Positions 58,196-64,000 of a DNA stretch of 64,000 bases are shown piece by piece; position 1 is the stretch's first letter; the number at the start of each line of letters is the position of its first letter. The translations under genes and the position numbers were made by a program. This stretch comes from Arachnia rubra (GTDB lineage Bacteria > Actinomycetota > Actinomycetes > Propionibacteriales > Propionibacteriaceae), in assembly GCF_019973735.1 (NCBI RefSeq), contig NZ_AP024463.1, positions 3,038,001 through 3,102,000 of the forward strand. The letters are read 5' to 3'. Below the pieces are notes generated by a model. It did not search any database. It saw only the letters and a program-made list of their open reading frames with translations, and was not told the DNA's origin.

Positions 58196-58672
58196 TCACC
58201 GTCGGTACTTCGTCAGCAACTCTCGTGGAATGTGGCAGGGGTCGTCGGGGCAGCGGGCCAGGTGATCCTGGTGCTCGTCGGCGCTGCAGATGAAATTGGT
58301 CAGCGGAAGAACTTCGACGACAATCCGGCCCGCGTCGCTGCGGCCGTCGATGAAAGCCCGCGCCTCTGCCAGGTGCGCCGGGTTCTGCGAGTACACCCCC
58401 GTCCGGTACTTCTCCCCGACGTCCGGCCCCTGCCGGTTCACGCTGTAGGGGTCGATGATCTCGAACAGGTGCCCGACGAGTTGAGCGACACTGACAGCGA
58501 CCGGGTCGAAGCGCGTCCACACGCACTCGACATAGCCGTCGTAGGGACCGTCGAGACTGCAGCTGGCGCCATTGGCCCGCCCAGCCTCCGTCTCGACCAC
58601 CCCAGGCAGGGTGGACACGAATGCCTGCACACCCCACAGACACCCGCCCGCCAGATAGATCTCCTCACTCAT
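58196..58672 (-). CDS. msrA: Peptide methionine sulfoxide reductase A
   Basis: 158 residues. It reduces methionine-S-sulfoxide in proteins. Active-site motif is GGCLWGVQAF with the catalytic cysteine; most MsrA proteins have GCFWG. Other family motifs: DGYVECVWTRFDP, YSVNRQGPDVGEKYRTGVY, EDHQ-equivalent ADEHQDHL. A TAGGCT -10 box lies nine bases before the ATG, so the mRNA has almost no leader. Confidence 0.93.
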   Translation of the reverse strand: MSEEIYLAGGCLWGVQAFVSTLPGVVETEAGRANGASCSLDGPYDGYVECVWTRFDPVAVSVAQLVGHLFEIIDPYSVNRQGPDVGEKYRTGVYSQNPAHLAEARAFIDGRSDAGRIVVEVLPLTNFICSADEHQDHLARCPDDPCHIPRELLTKYRR

Positions 58673-58681
58673 CGACGAGAA

Positions 58682-58687
58682 AGCCTA
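58682..58687 (-). promoter_or_regulatory. -10 box TAGGCT of msrA
   Basis: TAGGCT on the minus strand, nine bases before the msrA start at 58672; at most a leader of a few bases. Confidence 0.55.
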
Positions 58688-58732
58688 GTCAGCAACCAGG
58701 GGCGGCGGAGGCCAGGGAAAGGCCACGAATGT

Positions 58733-59182
58733 CTACGCGAGTTTCTCCCACGGCCGGAATGCGCCCAGCAGCGCAGCTACCAGCAGTACTTGGATCGCAC
58801 CAATTCCGCCCCACAGTGCGTGCATCCACTGGAAAGAGTCCAGCACCAGGCACTCTCCGGCGATCCATCCGAGCATGACAGCGCCGGCGATCGTGTGCGC
58901 CGCAGGCAGCCAGGAACGCCGTCGCAGATGCACGACTACGGCCGCCCACTGCACCACGCCGACAGCCCCGAGCAGCAGCGCCGCCAGCCCCGTCTGTTCC
59001 ACGAAGGGCGTGCCCTGCAGCATGGGCGCGAACCACTGGGGCGCTAGGAGAAGCTCAACCATCCCCACCCACGCAGACAGCCCCTGAAAGATGGCGAACC
59101 CCAGCAGACAGCCGCACAGCGCTCTTATGGAAGGCACGTCGTTGCGGCCGTCGCGGGAGGTTTGACTGGTGAGGTGGGGCAT
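58733..59182 (-). CDS. Small four-helix membrane protein, unknown
   Basis: 149 residues from ATG 59182 (a longer frame to 59206 would overlap the toxin gene). Four TM helices: LCGCLLGFAIFQGLSAWVGM, AALLLGAVGVVQWAAVVVHL, LPAAHTIAGAVMLGWIAGEC and ALWGGIGAIQVLLVAALLGA. No family recognised. Confidence 0.75.
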   Translation of the reverse strand: MPHLTSQTSRDGRNDVPSIRALCGCLLGFAIFQGLSAWVGMVELLLAPQWFAPMLQGTPFVEQTGLAALLLGAVGVVQWAAVVVHLRRRSWLPAAHTIAGAVMLGWIAGECLVLDSFQWMHALWGGIGAIQVLLVAALLGAFRPWEKLA

Positions 59183-59195
59183 GCGCTGGGTGCTC

Positions 59196-59594
59196 TCACA
59201 CGACAATCAGGGAAAGAGTGGGATCAATCGTACGCAGATCATCAGGATCAGAAGTGACCACGGTCTGGCCCTGCTCCCGAGCATGCAGCGCCACGTGAAC
59301 ATCCACGACGTCCGGATGCCCGGTTCGTCCACACAACAGCCCAACGGCTCGGGCCGTCGTATCGTCCAGCGGCGGCACGTTCACCGCAGGATCACCGAGC
59401 AGGCGAGCCACACGCGCCTGCCGGGGCCCGCCACGCCACGATTGCGCCACAACGCCAGCGGGCACTGAGAACCCGATGCCACTTTCGAGGGCCCGCCGTA
59501 GCAACGCCCGCACCCTGGAGTCGCCTCGCTCAAGCGCGAGCAGCGCCCCGGTGTCCAAAGTCAGCCCAGTCACCCTGCCGCACTTTGTCATCAC
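59196..59594 (-). CDS. PIN-domain toxin
   Basis: 132 residues from ATG 59594, overlapping the antitoxin stop (ATGA). PIN features: GLTLDTGALLALERGDSR (first Asp), VPAGVVAQSWRGGPRQARVARLLGD, and DVVDVHVALHAREQGQTVVTSDPDDL (C-terminal Asp residues). The usual glutamate of the second motif is replaced by Gln in VVAQSW, as far as alignment by eye shows. Intact pair; its antitoxin has an orphan relative at 5782-6093. Confidence 0.88.
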   Translation of the reverse strand: MMTKCGRVTGLTLDTGALLALERGDSRVRALLRRALESGIGFSVPAGVVAQSWRGGPRQARVARLLGDPAVNVPPLDDTTARAVGLLCGRTGHPDVVDVHVALHAREQGQTVVTSDPDDLRTIDPTLSLIVV

Positions 59595-59815
59595 AGACCC
59601 AGCGCCTTGTCAGCCCAGGCCAGGTCATCAGCGCTCACCTCACCCAGTTCACGGTCCAGGTCATCCAACAACTGCGCCAGGCTGTCCTCACGCTCTGCCC
59701 GGGCAACAGCCGCACTGATGAAACCGGACACGGACACCGCCCTACCTTGCTCCACGGCACGACGAATCGAGTCGACTTGCTCGTCCGGCAGGCTCACCGC
59801 AATCTTCCGAGTCAT
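59591..59815 (-). CDS. Ribbon-helix-helix antitoxin of the PIN pair
   Basis: 74 residues: KIAVSLPDEQVDSIRRAVEQ and SVSGFISAAVARAEREDSL form the DNA-binding part; LLDDLDRELGEVSADDLAWA is the toxin-binding tail. A TAGTCT -10 box lies six bases before the ATG (leaderless). Confidence 0.88.
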   Translation of the reverse strand: MTRKIAVSLPDEQVDSIRRAVEQGRAVSVSGFISAAVARAEREDSLAQLLDDLDRELGEVSADDLAWADKALGL

Positions 59816-59821
59816 ACCGTC

Positions 59822-59827
59822 AGACTA
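59822..59827 (-). promoter_or_regulatory. -10 box TAGTCT of the PIN-pair antitoxin
   Basis: TAGTCT on the minus strand, six bases before the start codon at 59815; leaderless transcript expected. Confidence 0.6.
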
Positions 59828-59884
59828 CCGGAGGGGCCATCACAGTATTACCAGCACACCTTTAGGCTCATTGATCGTGCGCAG

Positions 59885-60014
59885 CAGGACTGGGAAAGGC
59901 AGTCCGGCGATCTGACAACTCGCATAGAATCGTGTCATGCGAGCTGTGACCGTCGAGGAGCCCAGGGCATTGAGGCCCTGAACATTGAGCAAACCCCACA
60001 CCGCAGCCCAGGTA
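59885..60014 (+). pseudogene. Partial duplicate of the quinone oxidoreductase promoter and 5' end
   Basis: About 130 bases closely match 62977-63116, including the -10 box region, the start codon context GTCATGCGAGCTGT and the codons for VEEP...IEALNIEQTP. It then diverges and stops. No ORF of the oxidoreductase continues. It forms a direct repeat with the intact gene start, bracketing about 3 kb of inserted genes. The rest of the gap (60015-60310) is AT-richer, with no gene supported. Confidence 0.85.
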
Positions 60015-60310
60015 GATGCCGCCCGCTCCGGTCGATGAATTCCTCAACAAAACAAGCCTGTATATATTTGGCAATTACCTTGAATAATCCCCTCGAAACA
60101 CGAGAGACATTCGGCCCATTGGTCGTCTTTTTGGACGACGTAATGACTTTTGCCTCCACCCCAACATGGCTCCGGCATGGGGATTTACTATTGTAAACAT
60201 CGAGGCGGCACCGGAGGTTGAAAATTCTTTCACATATATCCTTCACCCTGCGGCAGCATCGTGTTAGCGTCAAGCCAGTCCAAAAGCAACTCCACGAGGG
60301 AGAAACCGCA

Positions 60311-61000
60311 ATGAAGAGGTTGATTGGAAGCATAGTGGTGATGGCACTCGGGTTCCTCGGGCCCGCAGCCGTGGCACACGCCGACGGGCAGGACACCGAG
60401 GAGGAGGCCTGGGCCCGTCTCAATGAGCAGATCAATGCCGACTTCGAAGCCGGGCGTCTCACGCCCGACAAGGGCGAGACCGAGCTCGCACACGAAGACG
60501 GCATCCAGCCCGCCTCCAGCAGCGGAGGCAGCAACCAGGGAACCGGCACGCCAAAGGGGTACATCGGCTACTACCCGCAACGCCGGGGCGTGATCCTGGT
60601 CACCGACGACAAGTTTGGCGGGATCATACCCACCGGTCACGCAGGTATCGTCTACAGACCAGGCGTCACTGTGGAAGCTATAAACGACGGTGTGGTCCGG
60701 TTGAACACCTACTGGTACAACGATAAGAAACAGGCCTATGGGGTGACTGTGCGCGGCACCTCGACCGCCCAGGACGCCAAAGCCGCTGACTGGGCCAATG
60801 CCCAGGTCGGCAAGCCTTATAACCTCGCTTTCTTCAACGTGGATCAGCGCGACCGCTTCTACTGCGCTCAACTGGTGTGGGCCGCTTTCAAGGATCTGTA
60901 CGGCATCGATCTCAACACCGAGGAGAACGGCAAGGCCATTCATCCCATGGAGCTGGTCAAGACCCCGAACACCAAGCTGGTCTACAAGATGCGGCCATGA
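60311..61000 (+). CDS. Secreted permuted-papain (YiiX/NlpC-P60-like) hydrolase
   Basis: 229 residues. Signal peptide MKRLIGSIVVMALGFLGPAA...AHA. The mature part has GVILVTDDKFGGIIPTGHAGIVY with the candidate catalytic His, and RFYCAQLVWAAFKDLYGIDL with the candidate catalytic Cys, the circularly permuted order (His before Cys) of YiiX/YebB-like enzymes. A GAGGGAG ribosome-binding site precedes. The lipoprotein gene overlaps its stop. Likely a cell-wall peptide, amide or lipid hydrolase. Confidence 0.8.
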   Translation: MKRLIGSIVVMALGFLGPAAVAHADGQDTEEEAWARLNEQINADFEAGRLTPDKGETELAHEDGIQPASSSGGSNQGTGTPKGYIGYYPQRRGVILVTDDKFGGIIPTGHAGIVYRPGVTVEAINDGVVRLNTYWYNDKKQAYGVTVRGTSTAQDAKAADWANAQVGKPYNLAFFNVDQRDRFYCAQLVWAAFKDLYGIDLNTEENGKAIHPMELVKTPNTKLVYKMRP

Positions 61001-62148
61001 GTATCCGGCGCCGCGTGATGGCAGCCCTCGCCCTGGCCGGGATCACCGCCTGGACGGCAGGCTGCATCGGGGATGCCGAGATCCGGGGGGACTGCAGCAC
61101 CGGGGTGGCGGTGCTGTGGTCCTCCGAGACCGCCTTCCCCTCCTGGGTGGAGATATGGACCACCGGCGGCCGGCAGGCCAAGATCAGAGCCGACGTCCAA
61201 GGGATCCATAAAGTTGCTGAGTTCAGTGGCGCAACGCCTTCTCCCTGGTTTTCTACCACTGGCAATACCGTCCACGACAAGTCCAGCATTGGCCGGCTCA
61301 ATCGCAGCGACTGCTCGGTCCAGATCACCCAACTTAAAGAAACCGCACCTTTTGATTTCGCCGATGTGGCAGGTCACCCTGCGGTCTCCTACCTCCGGGA
61401 GATCGGCAACACCGAGGTAGATGTCTACTCCCCCGAGGGCACCCGGCAGGGCAGCTACCGCACAGGCAATGCCGAGCCATCGCAACTGGCCGTCTCCGGA
61501 AGCGACCTGCTGGCCTTCACCACCACCATGACCAGAGACGCCACCCCACCCCAAGGCCCCGTCGAGTTACAGACCATTAGCGGCCCGCCAGAGAACCTGA
61601 CCCTCTCCAACCGGGTCAACCTCTCCAAGGCCTTCGACTGGCCATCCATCGACGGAAGTGTCGGCGATGCCACTGTCCTGGACGGCAAGGTCTACTTCGC
61701 TCTGCCAACACTTGAAAACCAAGACGTGGAGCCAATGCTTGACCTCAAGCTCACCACCCTCGGAGTGGTGGATCAGGCCTCCGGACGCGTCGACCAGATC
61801 CAGCTGGAACACGACATGCCCTACCAGGTGGAGCAGCACAATGGGCAAATCTACGTGGCTCACACCTTTATCAACCCGGCATACCGCGACTTCAGCGAAT
61901 ACCGTTATATCTCCCGCATCACACCCGAAACCGGAAAAGTGGAAACCTTCGACGTCGGACCGTTACTCAGAGAGATCGCATTCTCCGACGGCCTGCTCCA
62001 CGTCCTCCACTACGACCGAGAGAATCCCGTCCTCGAAATCTATCAACCCGAGACCATGCAGAAACTCGCCACCCACCATCTCCAAACACCCACCGGGGAT
62101 TACTACTACATCGGAGCCATCGGACTCGGAACGCCATCGGGAAGATGA
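60997..62148 (+). CDS. Lipoprotein, probable beta-propeller
   Basis: 383 residues, coupled to the hydrolase (ATGA). Lipobox WTAGC follows a short hydrophobic stretch, so the mature protein is lipid-anchored at about Cys22. The body shows repeated beta-rich units ending in short turns (DVYSPEGTRQGSYR, LGVVDQASGRVDQIQLE, ISRITPETGKVETFDVG), consistent with a propeller. No enzymatic motif. It may act as a partner or scaffold of the hydrolase. Confidence 0.75.
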   Translation: MSIRRRVMAALALAGITAWTAGCIGDAEIRGDCSTGVAVLWSSETAFPSWVEIWTTGGRQAKIRADVQGIHKVAEFSGATPSPWFSTTGNTVHDKSSIGRLNRSDCSVQITQLKETAPFDFADVAGHPAVSYLREIGNTEVDVYSPEGTRQGSYRTGNAEPSQLAVSGSDLLAFTTTMTRDATPPQGPVELQTISGPPENLTLSNRVNLSKAFDWPSIDGSVGDATVLDGKVYFALPTLENQDVEPMLDLKLTTLGVVDQASGRVDQIQLEHDMPYQVEQHNGQIYVAHTFINPAYRDFSEYRYISRITPETGKVETFDVGPLLREIAFSDGLLHVLHYDRENPVLEIYQPETMQKLATHHLQTPTGDYYYIGAIGLGTPSGR

Positions 62149-62238
62149 TCTGAACGGAGCCCAGGCTGCGAGACCGACTGCACCATACCCGGTCCTGGCT
62201 GCTGCGAAACTGGCGCGGTGCGGCAGCGGCCGACCGGG

Positions 62239-62244
62239 TAGGCT
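62239..62244 (+). promoter_or_regulatory. -10 box TAGGCT of the ParE-type antitoxin
   Basis: TAGGCT six bases before ATG 62251; leaderless transcript expected. Confidence 0.6.
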
Positions 62245-62250
62245 TGGCTT

Positions 62251-62487
62251 ATGGCACCGGACACTGCAAGGCTGATTCGAGACGTTCTCGCGCTCGACGC
62301 TGATCGTCGCGCGGTCGTCGCTAACGTTCTGCTTGAGAGCATCCACGACACCGATGAGACCACCGAGGTCGATGCCGCTTGGCGTGCTGAAGCCACCAGA
62401 CGACTCGCCGAAGCACGTTCTGGCGCAGTCGAGCTCGTGGATGCCGATGAGCATTATCGGCGTTTGCGCGATTCCCTCACCGCATGA
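62251..62487 (+). CDS. Antitoxin, addiction-module component family
   Basis: 78 residues: RDVLALDADRRAVVANVLLESI followed by EVDAAWRAEATRRLAEARSG, the pattern of antitoxins paired with ParE/RelE toxins (addiction-module component, TIGR02574-like). A TAGGCT -10 box lies six bases before the ATG. Stop overlaps the toxin start. Confidence 0.85.
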   Translation: MAPDTARLIRDVLALDADRRAVVANVLLESIHDTDETTEVDAAWRAEATRRLAEARSGAVELVDADEHYRRLRDSLTA

Positions 62488-62801
62488 CTCTCAGCCAATG
62501 GGAGCATCCCGAAGCAATTGCCGAGTTTGACGCTGCTGTGCGCTGGTATGAAGAGCAAAAGCAAGGTATCGGCCTTAGATTCATTGAACACGCACAGCAG
62601 GCGCGACTAGACATTGCAGAATGGCCAGACGCAGCCCCGCTCTTCGCAACCGGTGACGATGGAACGGTGATTCGCAGTAAAAGGGTTCGCGGCTACCCTT
62701 ACCACGTTGTCTATTCGGTGGAACCAAACCTCATCCTCATTCTCGCTTACGCCCATGATCGCCGTGAACCTGGCTACTGGCTTGACCGGCTCAACAGCTA
62801 A
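62484..62801 (+). CDS. RelE/ParE-family toxin
   Basis: 105 residues: HPEAIAEFDAAVRWYEEQ, FIEHAQQARLDIAEWPDAAP, and RVRGYPYHVVYSVEPNLILILAYAHDRREPGYW, the classic RelE/ParE core with a C-terminal HDRREPGYW motif. Intact pair with the upstream antitoxin. Confidence 0.9.
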   Translation: MTLSQWEHPEAIAEFDAAVRWYEEQKQGIGLRFIEHAQQARLDIAEWPDAAPLFATGDDGTVIRSKRVRGYPYHVVYSVEPNLILILAYAHDRREPGYWLDRLNS

Positions 62802-63015
62802 TCCGGAAGGACTAGCCTACTGATCGATGCACTGTCCGTATCGAGTTTCTTGCTCCGGCGAGGACGCCCGCTGGCCTTAACCCATATTTGCTGGTCATAT
62901 TGCCGTTTGCTGGCCTCACAGCACAGGCAAACGTGAACAAGGCCAGCAAACAGAATTTCAGAGGCAGGCCGGCGGGCAGACCGGGAAGGGCAGTCCAGCG
63001 ATCTGGCGACTCGCA

Positions 63016-63021
63016 TAGACT
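63016..63021 (+). promoter_or_regulatory. -10 box TAGACT of the oxidoreductase gene
   Basis: TAGACT seven bases before ATG 63029, leaving no room for a leader. Conserved in the duplicated fragment at 59885-60014 as TAGAAT. Confidence 0.6.
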
Positions 63022-63028
63022 CGGCGTC

Positions 63029-64000
63029 ATGCGAGCTGTCATCGTCGAGGAGCCCGGGGACATTGAGGCCCTGAACATCGAGGAAACCCCCACCCCCACC
63101 CCGCAGCCCGGGGAGGTGCTGGTGCGCACCGTCGCTGCAGGCGTGAACCGCGCCGACCTCCTGCAGCGCCGCGGCTACTACCCGCCCCCGAAGGGCATCA
63201 CCGACATCATCGGACTGGAGGCCTCCGGAGTCGTCGAGGCGACCGGCGACGGCGTGACCAAGTGGCAGCCCGGCGACGAGGTGGTGGCGCTGCTCGCCGG
63301 CGGCGGATATGCCGAGTACTTCGTCGTCCCTGAGGGACAACTGACCTCCCCTCCCCCGTCGGTCGACCTCGTGACCGCGGCGGGGTTGCTGGAGGTCGCG
63401 GCCACGGTGGTCTCGAACATGGACGTCGCCGGGTTGAAGCCCGGGGAGACGCTGCTGGTGCACGGCGGGGCCGGGGGCGTCGGCACCTTCGCGACGCAGT
63501 ACGCCAAGGCCCTGGGCGCGCACGTCGTCGCGACAGCCGGCAGCGACCCGAAACTGCTCCACTGCCTGGCGCACGGCGCCGAGGTGGCGCTCGACTACCA
63601 CGGCGACTGGGTCGACGGCGTACGCCAAGCCACCGGCGGCCACGGTGCCGACGTGATCCTCGACATCATGGGCGCCAAGTACCTTGAGGCCAACGTCAAA
63701 GCCTTGGCCAAGCGCGGCCGGATGGTGGTGATCGGCCTCCAGGGCGGCACCAAGGGGACCCTCAACCTGGGCCTGCTGCTGCAGAAGATGGGCACCATCG
63801 CCGCGACGTCGCTGCGGTTCCGTCCCGCCGGCGAGAAGGCCGAGATCTGCACTCAGGTCGCGGAGAAGGTGTGGCCGAAGATCGCCTCCGGCGAGATCCG
63901 TCCCGCCCCCGAGACCCGCGTCCCCTTCGACGAGGTGCGCCGGGCGCACAAGATCCTGGAGTCGGGCGACAACGTCGGCAAGCTGGTCCTGGAGTTCTGA
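63029..64000 (+). CDS. Zinc-independent NAD(P)H:quinone oxidoreductase (MDR family)
   Basis: 323 residues, complete, ending at the last base. MDR start MRAVIVEEPGDIEALNIEETP, GVNRADLLQRRGYYPPP, Rossmann motif LLVHGGAGGVGTFATQYAKAL, and GADVILDIMGAKYLE. No structural-zinc cysteines, so of the quinone-reductase (PIG3/QOR) branch that reduces quinones with NADPH. The true start is the ATG at 63029; the frame is open upstream to 62888. TAGACT seven bases before the ATG implies a leaderless mRNA. Confidence 0.93.
   Translation: MRAVIVEEPGDIEALNIEETPTPTPQPGEVLVRTVAAGVNRADLLQRRGYYPPPKGITDIIGLEASGVVEATGDGVTKWQPGDEVVALLAGGGYAEYFVVPEGQLTSPPPSVDLVTAAGLLEVAATVVSNMDVAGLKPGETLLVHGGAGGVGTFATQYAKALGAHVVATAGSDPKLLHCLAHGAEVALDYHGDWVDGVRQATGGHGADVILDIMGAKYLEANVKALAKRGRMVVIGLQGGTKGTLNLGLLLQKMGTIAATSLRFRPAGEKAEICTQVAEKVWPKIASGEIRPAPETRVPFDEVRRAHKILESGDNVGKLVLEF

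Noticed and set aside
59585..60196. 203-codon frame across the gap before the hydrolase gene
   Set aside because: It runs antisense through the antitoxin and through the duplicated oxidoreductase fragment; no domain and no consistent coding bias.

Overview
The window is high-GC, densely packed DNA with many ATGA or GTGA stop/start overlaps, frequent GTG and TTG starts, and leaderless-type promoters (TAGnnT a few bases before ATG). This points to an actinobacterium. A Propionibacteriales-type host is a guess from gene content, not proven. The window opens inside a CAP-domain gene and ends exactly at the stop codon of a quinone oxidoreductase gene.

Layout. 1-5.7 kb: end of a secreted CAP protein, then a two-component system coupled to an FtsX-type ABC transporter. 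5.8-14 kb: an orphan antitoxin remnant, two paralogous AAA ATPase/DUF4143 genes (6098-7348 and 12535-13788), an ABC exporter, a GpsA-like dehydrogenase with an FGGY kinase, and a toxin-antitoxin pair. Each ATPase gene is preceded by its own array of repeats with an exact 23-bp period. 14-18.4 kb: a 1029-residue protein of unknown function coupled to a SWIM zinc-finger protein. 18.5-35.5 kb: a one-strand defence block, visibly lower in GC than its flanks. Reading along the minus strand it holds a giant DUF1998-type helicase, an SNF2 helicase, an Eco57I-type adenine methyltransferase with a (TCTG)23 tract inside its coding sequence, a catalytically gutted DUF1016/YhcG protein, a free-standing copy of the methyltransferase C-terminal domain, McrB and McrC. 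35.7-36.5 kb: wreckage of a second SWIM/partner gene pair. 36.5-38.3 kb: an intact VapBC pair, an isoprenylcysteine methyltransferase-like gene and a VapBC pair with a truncated toxin.

38.4-46.9 kb: unknown membrane proteins, including an operon with two paralogues, then an AraC regulator divergent from an ECF-type transporter (MptD-like S component, EcfT, dual ATPase). The ATPase gene carries a one-base frameshift. 46.9-58.7 kb is mostly housekeeping: a DUF6348/SUKH-like gene, metE, tRNA-Arg(ACG), a secreted beta-helix protein, an ankyrin protein, tRNA-Ser(GCT), an LCP cell-wall ligase, tRNA-Ser(TGA), an RluA-type pseudouridine synthase and msrA. 58.7-64 kb: a membrane protein, a PIN toxin-antitoxin pair, a partial duplicate of the oxidoreductase 5' end, a permuted-papain/lipoprotein pair, a ParE-type toxin-antitoxin pair and the intact oxidoreductase.

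The most interesting part is the defence block. The tetranucleotide tract sits at the boundary between the methyltransferase core and its C-terminal (probably target-recognition) domain, and a slip of one unit would cut that domain off. The same domain also exists nearby as its own gene. The repeat arrays in front of the two DUF4143 ATPases are the second candidate for something undescribed.
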